Source: JAPWJZ01 sp041287865
Lineage (GTDB): Bacteria > Pseudomonadota > Alphaproteobacteria > Micavibrionales > UBA2020
DNA: 64,000 nt
Assembly: GCA_041287865.1 (NCBI GenBank)
Contig: JBGGMV010000008.1
Span: 1 to 64,000 of the forward strand
Direction: 5' to 3'
The notes under the pieces were generated by a model. It made no database searches, was not told where the DNA came from, and was given only the letters and a program-made list of their open reading frames with translations. Position 1 is the stretch's first letter, and each line of letters begins with the position of its first letter. The position numbers and the translations under genes are program-made. This document shows positions 42,446-52,180 of this stretch, one piece after another.

Positions 42446-45208
42446 TTAAGCGCCGCCGCGGAAGGGATTCCAGCCGCTGCGGCTGGGGGCGGGCTTTTCG
42501 CCCAGGGCTTCGGCAAGACCCGGCTCTTTCTTCACGATATCGACGCCGCGGCTGCGGTTGGCCTCGACGTAGTCGATCTCCTGCACGTTGTCGACGAAGG
42601 CCGCCTGCAGCTTGTTCATCTGCTCCTTATAGAGCGCGTTGGCGGGCTCGCGTTCCATCTTGCGGCGCAGGTCGTCCTGCAGGTCGCCATAGGCGTCGAC
42701 CAATGTCGCGGGCGTGATCTTGCCGTCTTTTTTGAACGCGCGGTCGACCAGCGCGCCCAGCGCGTCGTATTTTTCCACCTGCTCGGCCATGCGCGTCTGC
42801 GCCGCCGTCAGCTCGGAAGGCTTCTTGATACCGTCCGCGTCGGCGATCGAGGGTTCCGGATAGTCGCGCATGAAGGCCAGCGCGGGCTCGAATTCGGGGT
42901 ATTGCTTGCGGGCTTCCGGCGTGGCGGCGTCGCGCCTTGCGGCAGCGCGATCGTCGGCGTCGGCCGCGCCATAGGCGATGACCATTTCGGCCATGCCCAT
43001 CGACAGCGTCTTGTACTGCGTCACGTTTTCGTAGAGCGCCTGCACATGCGCCTCGTCCAGCTTGTTGAACTTGGCGACGCCCATTTCCTGTATCTGCCGC
43101 TTCAGCTCTTTCAGCGCGCCGACCGACATGGTGGAAATATCGTCGCCCTTCTCGCTGCGCAGCTCGACCAGACGGTCGATCACCGCCGTGGGGTTGCCGC
43201 CCTTCCTGATCATGTCGCCGGCGGCCGCGACGTCGCCGTAGGTTTCCATGCGGTGCTCGGCCACCAGCGCGGCCAGCTGTTCGGGCTTGTCCAGGCTTTT
43301 CTCCGCGCCATCTTCCTTCGCCTTGACCAGCGCGGCCTTCGCTTCTTCGGGCAGCTGCGTGAATTTGCCGGGCGCTTCCAGACGCGCGTCGCGCAGCCGG
43401 TTGAATTCAATATTTTCCTGATAGGAATAGGTGGGCACAAGCACGTTAGGATAGGCCTTGATGAAATCGAGCGCGACCTTCAGGTCTTTGTACTCGGCAG
43501 GCGCGTCCGGCCTTGCCAGCTCGCGTTCGGCCTTGCGCTGGTCGGCGACGGGAAGCTCGGCGTATTCCAGCACGGACTTCACCATCGCGGGCGTCATGGT
43601 ATTGGCGTCCACCGTCTGCTGGTAGAATTTTTCCGCCTGTTCGTCCGTCATCTTGCGGAAGTTGTCGAGGCCCAGCACCTTGATGCGTTCGCGCAAGGCC
43701 AGCAGCGCGGGCGCCGTCGCTTCGTCGAGGTGCGAAATTTTGGCGGTGTTGTATGCCAGGAGACCGTTGACAATGCGGTCAGGGTCGCTGCCCTTGCGGA
43801 TCAGGTCGCCGGCAGCGCCCACGTCGGCATAGGCCTGCTTGCCGTTCAGCAGCGACACGGCCTTTTGCCGCTCGGCGTCGTCCTTGATGGCGGAAAAATC
43901 ATCGACGTTGAAATCCTTCATCTTGGCTTCGTCGAGCCCGTCGATGTTGTATTTCGAGGGCGCATCGGCGCGGTCCTCCCTTAAGCGCGAGAAATCGGCG
44001 TTCTGCGTATAGGTAAAACCGGGAACGTTGTAGGACGGATAGCCGCGCAGGAAGGCCAGCGCCTTGTCCGCCTCGGGCAGTTCCGACAGCACTTCGTCGC
44101 GGTTGTCGCGCAGCATCGTGCGGAATTCGGCTTGTTCGGCCCGGCTGGCTTGCTGGTAGGAACCCGCGACCTCCGCCATGGCAGGCGTAAGCCCGTTGGT
44201 ATCGGCAAGGTGTTCATAGAGAATGCGCGCGTTCTGGTCGTTCAGGCGGCGGAATTTGTCGACGCCCATCTCGTTGATCCGCGCCTTCAGCGCGGTCAGC
44301 GACGCAATCGACATATGCTGGAGGTCTTCGGTGCTCTGGCGCCAGACGATCAGCTTGTCGATGATATCCGTGCCCATGCCGCCCCTGATCATGTCGCCCG
44401 CCGCGCCCACGTCGGCCAGCGATTCAGCGCGGTTGAGGATGGAGACCGCCTTGATGCTTTCGGGCGTGCCATCGGTGTTCACCTGTTTCTCATCCATGCC
44501 GGCCAGATTGGCGCGGCGGTCGAGGCAATGCCAGCCTTCATGCTTGTTGATCAGCTCGCGGTTCTGCTGCGGGCTCAGGCCCGGGATGTTGAAGGCGTCG
44601 GGGTGATAGGCCGAGGGCGGCACGATCACGCAGGACTGCGCACCCGCGGCAAAGAAATCGTTATGCGCCGACGGGTTCTGCGTATAGGTCTTGATGCCGA
44701 GCGGCGAGGTCCATGACGTCTGCATGCTGCCGCCGACTTCGGTGAAAACCTTGTCGGGCAGGCCGGCACGGTGCTTGCCCGCCAGCATCCGTGTCACCGC
44801 GTCGCGTTCCATGCCCAGCGCCATGCCGGCGTCGAATTTGGCGGGATCGATGAAGACGATGCCGATATCGTCGGAGCCCTCCGCGCGCTGCATATAGCGC
44901 GTCAGCTGCCTGCCGCTGCGTTCCAGGTCGCGGGAATAGCGGTCCTCGGCGGTGCGCGACACGCGCGCGAAATCACCACGCGCGGCGTTCAGAAGGTATT
45001 CGTTGATTTTCTTGCGGCGGATTTCTTCCGGCGTGGGATCCGTCTTCGCGGGATCGCTGGCGATGTCTTTCGGCGCTTCCGTCTGTTCCTGCGTCTGCAC
45101 GACAGGAGCGGGGGCGGGGGCCTGCGTTTCCTGCGCCTGCGCCGCCTGCATGCCGGTCATAAGCTGAAATCCCAATAAAGCCGATGCGAGGAATTTCGTG
45201 TCGGCCAT
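42446..45208 (-). CDS. HExxH paralogue C with three C-terminal modules
   Basis: 920 residues, the longest of the group. A signal peptide is likely (hydrophobic 7-20, AQA cleavage near 25), then an Ala/Pro/Gln linker. IVFIDPAKFDAGMALGM is at 117-133, HEGWHCLD at 223-230 and ESLADVGAAGDM at 262-273. The segment after the second motif is repeated three times with a period of about 197 residues: ESLADVGAAGDMI (262), QAYADVGAAGDLI (458) and ETYGDVAAAGDMI (655), each followed by a helical M-G-V-x-KF-type block. Only one HExxH is present. It is 6 bp downstream of paralogue D. Predicted exported metallopeptidase (inference). Confidence 0.87.
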   Translation of the reverse strand: MADTKFLASALLGFQLMTGMQAAQAQETQAPAPAPVVQTQEQTEAPKDIASDPAKTDPTPEEIRRKKINEYLLNAARGDFARVSRTAEDRYSRDLERSGRQLTRYMQRAEGSDDIGIVFIDPAKFDAGMALGMERDAVTRMLAGKHRAGLPDKVFTEVGGSMQTSWTSPLGIKTYTQNPSAHNDFFAAGAQSCVIVPPSAYHPDAFNIPGLSPQQNRELINKHEGWHCLDRRANLAGMDEKQVNTDGTPESIKAVSILNRAESLADVGAAGDMIRGGMGTDIIDKLIVWRQSTEDLQHMSIASLTALKARINEMGVDKFRRLNDQNARILYEHLADTNGLTPAMAEVAGSYQQASRAEQAEFRTMLRDNRDEVLSELPEADKALAFLRGYPSYNVPGFTYTQNADFSRLREDRADAPSKYNIDGLDEAKMKDFNVDDFSAIKDDAERQKAVSLLNGKQAYADVGAAGDLIRKGSDPDRIVNGLLAYNTAKISHLDEATAPALLALRERIKVLGLDNFRKMTDEQAEKFYQQTVDANTMTPAMVKSVLEYAELPVADQRKAERELARPDAPAEYKDLKVALDFIKAYPNVLVPTYSYQENIEFNRLRDARLEAPGKFTQLPEEAKAALVKAKEDGAEKSLDKPEQLAALVAEHRMETYGDVAAAGDMIRKGGNPTAVIDRLVELRSEKGDDISTMSVGALKELKRQIQEMGVAKFNKLDEAHVQALYENVTQYKTLSMGMAEMVIAYGAADADDRAAARRDAATPEARKQYPEFEPALAFMRDYPEPSIADADGIKKPSELTAAQTRMAEQVEKYDALGALVDRAFKKDGKITPATLVDAYGDLQDDLRRKMEREPANALYKEQMNKLQAAFVDNVQEIDYVEANRSRGVDIVKKEPGLAEALGEKPAPSRSGWNPFRGGA

Positions 45209-45214
45209 GGCGCG

Positions 45215-46768
45215 TCAGCCCCCCGCCTTGGGCCCGGCGGGCCGCGTTGCGGTTTTGGCTTCGGGCTTGTATTTGTCGAGCACCGGTTCCTGCGCCACGA
45301 TATCGACGCCGAAGCGCCTGTTCGCCTCGAGATAGTCGATCTGCGGCACGGTGTCGATGAAGGTCGCGTGCAGCTTGCCCATCTTCTGGTCGATCAGGTT
45401 GTTGTCAGGCTCTGCGTCCATCTCCGCGCGCAGGTCGTCTGAAAGCGCCGTATAGGCCTTGACCATGGTGACCGGCGTTATGCGGCCGCCGTCCTTGAAG
45501 GCGCGATCCTGCAGCGCCTGCAGCGCGTCCCATTTCGCCAGCTGGTCTTTCACCGACAGTTCGGCCGGCGTCAGCGTATCATCCGCCGCAGCCGCGCGCT
45601 GCGCGCGATCGCCGACCAGATCGAAAAAGGCGAGGCCCTTGGCGATGGCGGGGTCGATCTTGGCGCTTGCCTCCAGATCCCCGATGATCGCGGAATTGCC
45701 TTCGTTCAGGCTGTATACGGCGGCGGCCCTCAGCCCCCGCTCGTCGATGCCGTAGTCCTCGACGATGTCAGTATAGAGGTCTTTCGCGGCGCGGTTCGGC
45801 AGCTTGCGGAACTTCTCGACGCCCATTTTGTCGATTTCCGCCTTCAGCCCGTCCAGCGCCTGCACCGACATATGCCTGAAGTCGTCGGGATCGGCCCTGC
45901 GCCATGCGCGCACCTTGTCGATGATCGAGGGATCCTTGCCGCCGCGCACCATGTCGCCCAGCGCGCCGACGTCGGACAGCACTTCGCCGCGATGGCGGAT
46001 GACGAAGACGCTCCGCGCCTCGGTTTCATTGTCGTCGGCCAAAACGGCGGCGTCGAACTTCGCGATTTTCTTGTATGTCTCCTGCGAGACATCGCTGGTG
46101 AGCCGGTAGCGGTCGTTCTTCGCGTGCCAGCCTTCGTGCAGGTTGGTGAAGTCCCGATCCTCGGCGCGGCTCAGGCCCGGCACGGGGTAAGGCACCGCAT
46201 AGTCTGCGGAAGGGATGATGACATGCGCGGGCGTGGCCGAGCCCACGTTGGGGTTCGCCGCCGGATCCAGCGTGTAGATGTTGATGCCGAAGCGCGATTC
46301 ATATTTCGACAGCGTCTGGTCGGCTATCACGCCCAGCTTTGCGCCGTCGTTAAGGTCGTCGGGGTCGAGCAGCAGCCCCTGCCGCGCCAGCACGCGCCCG
46401 ATCGCGCTGGTTTCGGCGAAGCCCAGCGCCATGGCGGCGTCGAACTTCGCGGGGTCGAGGTAGATGGCGCAAGTGTTCACGCCCGGCTCTTCTTTCAGGT
46501 AGGCGTTGAGCGAGGTCTGCAACAGGGCGAGGTCGCGGGAGTAGCGCGTTTCGGTCGTGCCGAGGATATCGTCGAAATTCTCCCGCGCGCTCTTCAGCAG
46601 GTCTTCGCGGATGCCGTAACGGCGGCGCTGGTCGGCGGTGATGCCCGTGACCAGCAGCTCGGCTGCGTCAGGCAGCAGCAGGGGTGCCTGTTCGGCCACG
46701 GCGGGGCCCATAAACACGCTCGCGGTCGGTACAACGGGAACCGTAATTTTGTCGTCTTTGGCAGCCAT
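45215..46768 (-). CDS. HExxH paralogue D
   Basis: 517 residues. HEGWHAKNDRY at 211-221 and EVLSDVGALGDM at 262-273. CAIYLDPAKFDAAMALGF (100-117) and HVIIPSADYAVP precede it. The C-terminus has IDYLEANRRFGVDIVAQE. No F-N-A motif or clear signal peptide in the N-terminus (TVPVVPTASVFMGPAVAEQ). First gene of the D-C unit. Its ATG lies downstream of an AT-rich box shared with paralogues E and G. Divergent from typA. Confidence 0.85.
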   Translation of the reverse strand: MAAKDDKITVPVVPTASVFMGPAVAEQAPLLLPDAAELLVTGITADQRRRYGIREDLLKSARENFDDILGTTETRYSRDLALLQTSLNAYLKEEPGVNTCAIYLDPAKFDAAMALGFAETSAIGRVLARQGLLLDPDDLNDGAKLGVIADQTLSKYESRFGINIYTLDPAANPNVGSATPAHVIIPSADYAVPYPVPGLSRAEDRDFTNLHEGWHAKNDRYRLTSDVSQETYKKIAKFDAAVLADDNETEARSVFVIRHRGEVLSDVGALGDMVRGGKDPSIIDKVRAWRRADPDDFRHMSVQALDGLKAEIDKMGVEKFRKLPNRAAKDLYTDIVEDYGIDERGLRAAAVYSLNEGNSAIIGDLEASAKIDPAIAKGLAFFDLVGDRAQRAAAADDTLTPAELSVKDQLAKWDALQALQDRAFKDGGRITPVTMVKAYTALSDDLRAEMDAEPDNNLIDQKMGKLHATFIDTVPQIDYLEANRRFGVDIVAQEPVLDKYKPEAKTATRPAGPKAGG

Positions 46769-46810
46769 ATATACTTAAAGCCCTGATTAGCCTTAAAGAA
46801 ACTCCCAACT

Positions 46811-46830
46811 ATATTATACTATACATAATA
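46811..46830 (-). promoter_or_regulatory. Shared AT-rich promoter box before paralogue D
   Basis: On the minus strand reads TATTATGTATAGTATAATAT, 43-62 bp before the ATG of paralogue D. The same 19-mer ATTATGTATAGTATAATAT is found upstream of paralogues E and G. It contains TATAGT and TATAAT hexamers but no consensus -35 at 17 bp. Confidence 0.7.
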
Positions 46831-46937
46831 AATTTTTCGTGTATGATAGCGCCGCGCGACCGAAACAGCTTGAAAAATAACGATTTTTCTCTAGGGTGGC
46901 GCGGGTCTCAGGGCAATTTAGTAACGGCAGTTAAAAA

Positions 46938-48761
46938 ATGACATCGAAGCTTCGCAATATCGCCATCATCGCGCACGTCGACCATGGCAAAACCACTCTC
47001 GTCGACGCACTCCTCAAACAGTCGGGCCAGTTCCGCGAAAACCAGCAGGTCGCTGAATGCGTGATGGACAGCAACGATCTTGAACGCGAGCGTGGCATCA
47101 CGATCCTTGCGAAGGTCACGTCCGTGATGTGGAAAGATACCCGCATCAACATCGTCGACACCCCCGGCCACGCGGATTTCGGCGGCGAAGTCGAACGTAT
47201 TCTCAGCATGGTCGACGGTGTTGTCGTCTTGTGCGACGCAGCAGAAGGCCCCCTACCCCAGACCAAATTCGTTCTCGGCAAAGCGCTGAAACTCGGCATC
47301 CGCCCCATCGTGCTGGTCAACAAGGTCGACCGCCCCGATGCGCGCCCAGAAAAAGTTCACGAAGAAGTTTTCGATTTGATGGCCGCACTGGATGCGACCG
47401 AAGAACAGCTCGACTTCCCCATCATGTGGGCTTCGGGCCGCCAAGGCTGGGCCGCCGCAACCCTGACCGACGAGCGCAAAGATTTGTCGCCGCTCTTCGA
47501 TCTTATTGTGGACTTTGTTCCTCCGCCGAAAGTGGAAGAGAACAAGCCTTTCTCGATGCTGGTCACGCTGCTGGAAAACAACCCCTATCTGGGCCGCCTG
47601 CTGACGGGCCGCATCCTGACGGGTTCCATCAAGCCGAACATGCCCGTGAAAGTGCTGTCGTTTGACGGCAAGCAGGTCGAAGCCGGCCGCGTCACGAAAC
47701 TCCTCGCCTTCCGCGGCATCGAACGCGAAGCGATGGCCGAAGCCCATGCAGGCGACATCGTGTCGCTCGCGGGCCTGCCCATCGCCACCGTCGCCGATAC
47801 CATCTGTGACACCTCCGTTTCCGAGCCGCTGAAAGCGCAGCCGATCGACCCCCCCACCATTTCGATGTCGTTCCGCATCAACGACGGCCCCTTCGCCGGC
47901 AAAGACGGCGGCAAAGTGACGAGCCGCGTGATCCGCGAGCGCCTGTTCCGCGAAGCGGAAGGCAACGTCGCCATTAAAGTCAAAGAAGGCAACACCGCTG
48001 ACTACTTCGAAGTTTTCGGCCGCGGCGAATTGCAGATGTCCGTCCTGATTGAAATGATGCGCCGCGAGGGCTTCGAGCTCTGCATCGGCCGTCCTCAAGT
48101 TTTGTACAAGACCGACGAAGCCACCGGCGAGAAACTGGAGCCGATGGAAGAAGTCGTGATCGACGTCGACCAGGACCATTCCGGCACCGTTGTCGCCAAA
48201 ATGGCGCAGCGCAAGGGCGAGATGATGGCGATGGTTCCCTCGGGCGGCGGCAAAGTCCGCATGACCTTCTCTGCCCCCACACGCGGCCTTATCGGTTATC
48301 ACGGCGAATTCCTGACCGACACGCGCGGCACGGGCATCATGAACCGCATGTTCGCGGGCTACTCGCCTTACAAGGGCGATGTCACGGGCCGCCGCACCGG
48401 CGTGCTGATCGCCATGGCGAACGGACAGGCCACGGCCTATGACCTCTGGAACCTCGAAGAGCGCGGCGTGATCATGATCATGCCGGGCACCGAAGTTTAC
48501 GAAGGCATGATCGTCGGCGAACACAGCCGCGACAACGACCTGCCCGTCAACGTGCTGAAGGGCAAGAAGCTGACCAACGTCCGCGCCTCGGGCTCGGATG
48601 AAATGGTGAAGCTGATCCCGCCCCGCATCCTGACGCTGGAACAGGCCATCACCTTCATCTCCGACGACGAGCTGGTGGAAGTGACGCCAAAAACCCTGCG
48701 CCTCAGGAAACGCATCCTGAACCCCCACGACCGCAAGCGTGCCGAGGCTGCAGCAGGCTAA
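46938..48761 (+). CDS. typA: Ribosome-associated GTPase TypA/BipA
   Basis: 607-residue translational GTPase with EF-G-like domains. G1 is HVDHGKTTLVDALLKQ (17-32), switch 1 contains RERGIT, G3 is DTPGHADFGGEVER, and G4 NKVDRPDARPEKVH. The C-terminal unique domain follows domains II and V (LIGYHGEFLTDTRGTGIMNR). It assists 50S assembly under stress. It separates the D-C and E-F-G parts of the HExxH cluster, and shares the upstream region with paralogue D. A TATGAT hexamer at 46842 may be its -10. Confidence 0.97.
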   Translation: MTSKLRNIAIIAHVDHGKTTLVDALLKQSGQFRENQQVAECVMDSNDLERERGITILAKVTSVMWKDTRINIVDTPGHADFGGEVERILSMVDGVVVLCDAAEGPLPQTKFVLGKALKLGIRPIVLVNKVDRPDARPEKVHEEVFDLMAALDATEEQLDFPIMWASGRQGWAAATLTDERKDLSPLFDLIVDFVPPPKVEENKPFSMLVTLLENNPYLGRLLTGRILTGSIKPNMPVKVLSFDGKQVEAGRVTKLLAFRGIEREAMAEAHAGDIVSLAGLPIATVADTICDTSVSEPLKAQPIDPPTISMSFRINDGPFAGKDGGKVTSRVIRERLFREAEGNVAIKVKEGNTADYFEVFGRGELQMSVLIEMMRREGFELCIGRPQVLYKTDEATGEKLEPMEEVVIDVDQDHSGTVVAKMAQRKGEMMAMVPSGGGKVRMTFSAPTRGLIGYHGEFLTDTRGTGIMNRMFAGYSPYKGDVTGRRTGVLIAMANGQATAYDLWNLEERGVIMIMPGTEVYEGMIVGEHSRDNDLPVNVLKGKKLTNVRASGSDEMVKLIPPRILTLEQAITFISDDELVEVTPKTLRLRKRILNPHDRKRAEAAAG

Positions 48762-48789
48762 AACGGAATTTTCTAGCGGAATTCAGTCC

Positions 48790-49077
48790 TTAGGGCGGAC
48801 CGATGCCATAGGTATGGTCGTCGAGGATGGGCGCTGGCTTGGCGTTGCGCGTCTTGAATTTATCAGCCACTCTTTTGAAGCCGTTTGACAGCGCCTTGCC
48901 GCCTTTGATAAAGGGCGCTTCCAGCGGCGCATGCAGCGCCCGGCTGATCAGGTGCGGCGTCAGCGCCACCGCCGCGATGCAGAACAATCCCGTCAGCACG
49001 AGGCCGCGCTTCCATTTGGGGGCGGCTTCGTAAAGCTTCACAAGATCGGGTTCTTCGGTGGCGGCAGGCTGGGTCAT
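48790..49077 (-). CDS. Small single-span membrane protein
   Basis: 95 residues with a clear AAGGAAACCTC ribosome-binding site. One transmembrane helix at about 26-44 (LVLTGLFCIAAVALTPHLI) between an acidic N-terminus (TEEPDLVKLYEAAPKWKR) and a basic, soluble C-terminus. Unknown family. It converges on typA and is divergent from paralogue E. Confidence 0.78.
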   Translation of the reverse strand: MTQPAATEEPDLVKLYEAAPKWKRGLVLTGLFCIAAVALTPHLISRALHAPLEAPFIKGGKALSNGFKRVADKFKTRNAKPAPILDDHTYGIGPP

Positions 49078-49197
49078 GAGGTTTCCTTCTAAAAGCTTGA
49101 TTTACCATAACATTGGCATTCCCGCCGGTCAAGCCTGTGCGATTTTTTCTTTTAAATTCAATATCTAAGCCGATAACAGCCCTGCCACACACCTAAA

Positions 49198-49224
49198 ATT
49201 AATTATGTATAGTATAATATATTA
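49198..49224 (+). promoter_or_regulatory. Shared AT-rich promoter box before paralogue E
   Basis: A 27-bp sequence identical to 52181-52207. Its core is TTATGTATAGTATAATATAT. It lies 25 bp before the TTG start of E. The TATAAT at 49213-49218 would place a transcription start near 49225. No consensus -35 is seen, so an activator or alternative sigma factor may be needed (inference). Confidence 0.75.
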
Positions 49225-49248
49225 GGGACATTTTCAGGGTGGCGGGGC

Positions 49249-50823
49249 TTGGCAGATAATCCGGTCGTATCTCAGGCATTTAACGCAGCGGGCGCGAAGC
49301 AGGCGCGGGCGAAAAGCCCGCTGTCGCAAGCCGAAGCCGCCCGCCGCGCCGAAATCAACGACCGCCTGTTGCGCGTGGCGAAGTGGCAGTTCGAGCAGAC
49401 CACGATGTCGCTGGTCGGCACCGCCTACACCACCGAGCTCTACAAGCAGGAAAAAGAGGTCCGCGACATATTGATGCGGCAGGGCAATACCGCGCTGATC
49501 CTCGACCCCGCGACATTTGATGCGGCGGTGGCGCTGGGCATGAAGCCGGCGGAGGCCGCCGAGCGCATGGTGCTGGGGGAAAGGCCCGGGCTGCTCGACG
49601 TCGTCGAGCCTTATTTCAAGGACGGCGTGCTGACCGGCAAGCCGCCGGTGTCGCCCGAAGACCTCGAAAAATGCATGGCTTACATGGACCTCGCGCGGCA
49701 ATACGATTTCCAGGGTATCGCCGACGACATGTACCACCCCTACAAGACGCAGTCCGGCGCGATGACGCGCACGCAATTTCCTTCGGCGCATAATTCCGGC
49801 GTGATCGGCTCTTGCGTGATCGTGCCCTCGTCCGACATCGGCAACGTGCGCGTCAGGGGGCTGTCGCATGCCGACAACCAGACCTGGATCAACCTGCATG
49901 AATCATGGCATTGCCGCGACAGCAATATAAACTTCATGACGCCGCCGCTGGTGCCCTATGACGCCTCGGCCGACATCAGGCGCCTGCCCGACGACGCGGG
50001 CGTGCGCGAAGCCTATGCGCGCAGCAACCAGATGGAATCCTTCGCCGACGTCGCCGCCGTGGGCGAGATGATGCGCAGCAAGGGCAAGGGGATGGAAACG
50101 CTGGACGCCGTGATGGATTTCCGCCAGCGCAGCGCGGCCGAGGTCAAGCATTACACTATGCCCGTGCTCCGCGCCTTCAGGGAAGAAATCGAGAAAATGG
50201 GCGTGGAAAAGTTCCGCAAGCTGAACGAACAGGACGCCGAAAAGCTTTACCGCCGCATGGTCGACGAAAACGCGCTGACCGCCCGCGGCATTAAGATCAT
50301 CCAGGACCGTGAATCCGGCAACCCGCTCCGGTCGGCGGGGCCCATGCTGGTGACGCGTTTTATCGACGACGAGGTGTCGCGCGCCCTTGCCTTCCGCCGC
50401 AGCCATACCTATGACCGGTTCGTCGGCTATAGCAAGGAACTGGCGACCTGGGATCGGGAAGGCGGCGAGATCGCCCGCGAACTGGGCAAATGGAACGCGC
50501 TGAAGCTCCTGCAGGACAGGGCCTTCGCCGATGCGGGCAAGATCACCCCCACGACGCTGGTGCAGGCCTATGGCGACCTGAAGGACGAGTTGCGCGAAAA
50601 GATCAAAAAAGACCCCGGCCATAGGGCGCTGTACGAGGCGCAACTGGGCAAGCTGCGGGATACCTTCGTCGAGAGCACCGGCAAGACCGATTTTGTGGCC
50701 GTCAACCTGCAGCGCGGCGTGAAAATAGAGGTTGTCGAGGGCATGACCGATATCGCCGTCCCCGCCGCGGCAGCCACCAGAACCACTGCAGTCTCGCCGG
50801 GAGCCGCGCGGAATGGCCGATAA
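49249..50823 (+). CDS. HExxH paralogue E
   Basis: 524 residues, TTG start after GGCGGGG. The N-terminus is VVSQAFNAAGAKQAR, the F-N-A motif at 11-13. ALILDPATFDAAVALGM is at 82-98, CVIVPSSDIGN at 189-199, HESWHCRD at 217-224 and ESFADVAAVGEM at 263-274. The C-terminal FVAVNLQRGVKIEVVE matches paralogue B. An 11-bp overlap with paralogue F indicates coupled translation. Predicted zinc peptidase of the same family, with intact motif residues. Confidence 0.86.
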   Translation: MADNPVVSQAFNAAGAKQARAKSPLSQAEAARRAEINDRLLRVAKWQFEQTTMSLVGTAYTTELYKQEKEVRDILMRQGNTALILDPATFDAAVALGMKPAEAAERMVLGERPGLLDVVEPYFKDGVLTGKPPVSPEDLEKCMAYMDLARQYDFQGIADDMYHPYKTQSGAMTRTQFPSAHNSGVIGSCVIVPSSDIGNVRVRGLSHADNQTWINLHESWHCRDSNINFMTPPLVPYDASADIRRLPDDAGVREAYARSNQMESFADVAAVGEMMRSKGKGMETLDAVMDFRQRSAAEVKHYTMPVLRAFREEIEKMGVEKFRKLNEQDAEKLYRRMVDENALTARGIKIIQDRESGNPLRSAGPMLVTRFIDDEVSRALAFRRSHTYDRFVGYSKELATWDREGGEIARELGKWNALKLLQDRAFADAGKITPTTLVQAYGDLKDELREKIKKDPGHRALYEAQLGKLRDTFVESTGKTDFVAVNLQRGVKIEVVEGMTDIAVPAAAATRTTAVSPGAARNGR

Positions 50824-52135
50824 TTCCTTCACGTCGGATGCTTTCAACAATGCCGGCGCAAGCAACAGCCAAGGCGGCGTGCCGGCGGGGCGCAAGGGCA
50901 ATCTTGCCGGCCTCGTCGACATCGATCTGGGCCCCGACAATCTCAAGCAGCGCATGCTGACCGCGATCTCGGCGGCCAAGACGGCCTATGACGATGAATT
51001 CGACCGCATCCACGCGCAGTTCCGCCCGCTGCTGGAGCAGATCGACAAGGGCAAGCCGCGCACGATCATCTTTGTCGACCCTGCCGAAGTGGCCGCCGCG
51101 CAGGCCTTCGGCTTCACGCCGCAGCCCTACCTGCGCGACCGCTTCAATGCGACGGGCCTGCGGCCTGTCGAGGCCTCGGTGATAGACAGCGTCGTCGAGC
51201 ATATCTCGGAAAAAGAGTCGCGCCTCAGGCCGCTCAAGGCAACAATAACTGCTCCCGCGGCCTGGCTTGCGGAACGTGGTAAAAACCCGGAGCCCAGCAT
51301 CATCGTCCCGATGTCCCATTTCGAAGGCAGGCTGAACCTGGATATTCCGGGCCTGACGCCGCAGGAGCTGTCCACCTACGTCAATTACCATGAATTCTTC
51401 CATGCCCTTGACGACCGTCATAGCGGCCGGGGCCGCGCTGGCAGCCAGCGCATGGAGATTTTCGCCGATACCGGCGCGGTGATGGAAATGATCCGCCGCG
51501 GCTCGGATCCCGCCATCATCGATCACATCATCGCCTGGCGCGAAAAATCGCCGGATATCGAGCATTATACCGTCAAGGGGCTCAAGGCCCTGCAGAAACT
51601 GATCGACGACCGCGGCGTGGAACACCTGCGCGGCATGACGCAGACCGAAGCGCTCGACACCTGCTACAGGCTCACCAAAACCTCGGCCGCCGGCGCGCTG
51701 GGTTGCCTCCTGCTGAAGTGGCGCCGCGACAAGGAGCGGGAAGAGCGCAGCAAGGACCCGAAAGATGTTTCGTGGATAACCATCAGCCCATCCCGTGAGT
51801 TGCCCGAGGGCTTCAACCCCTGGGGATTGCTGATGGGCAAGGCGATCGAGCTGGGCGGCAGGATCGCCCCGCTGACTCTGCTGGACGCCCATACCGCGCT
51901 ACAGCGTGAATACAGGGCGCGGCAGGCAGGCCCCGGAGACACGCAGCAGGGCTATATGCTGGCCTTCCTGCAGCATGAATTTGTGACCGTCATGACCAAA
52001 CTCGACTTCAAGCAACTCAACAAAAACTACAAGACGACGCTCACGCAGCAGGATCTGGTCGACATCGCTTATGTCCGCTATGGCGACAAGACCGAAGGCC
52101 TGCGGCAGGACATGCCCAAACCGGGCGGGAAGTAA
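50813..52135 (+). CDS. HExxH paralogue F (short form)
   Basis: 440 residues. Closest to paralogue A: HEFFHALDD at 193-201, EIFADTGAVMEM at 215-226 (17 residues between the motifs), shared AYDDEFDRIHAQF and GKPRTIIFVDPAE blocks, and a final FKQLNKNYKTTLTQQD. The N-terminus has TSDAFNNAGAS, the F-N-A motif. Overlaps E by 11 bp. A and F are therefore one subfamily, placed on opposite arms of the cluster, each next to a long-form partner (B-A, E-F). Confidence 0.86.
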   Translation: MADNSFTSDAFNNAGASNSQGGVPAGRKGNLAGLVDIDLGPDNLKQRMLTAISAAKTAYDDEFDRIHAQFRPLLEQIDKGKPRTIIFVDPAEVAAAQAFGFTPQPYLRDRFNATGLRPVEASVIDSVVEHISEKESRLRPLKATITAPAAWLAERGKNPEPSIIVPMSHFEGRLNLDIPGLTPQELSTYVNYHEFFHALDDRHSGRGRAGSQRMEIFADTGAVMEMIRRGSDPAIIDHIIAWREKSPDIEHYTVKGLKALQKLIDDRGVEHLRGMTQTEALDTCYRLTKTSAAGALGCLLLKWRRDKEREERSKDPKDVSWITISPSRELPEGFNPWGLLMGKAIELGGRIAPLTLLDAHTALQREYRARQAGPGDTQQGYMLAFLQHEFVTVMTKLDFKQLNKNYKTTLTQQDLVDIAYVRYGDKTEGLRQDMPKPGGK

Positions 52136-52180
52136 TTTTCATCAATAAAAACAATCTATTACCAATCAATTCGCCAGGTA

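Noticed and set aside
47253..48728. 491-codon minus-strand frame opposite typA
   Set aside because: Antisense shadow of a highly conserved GTPase.
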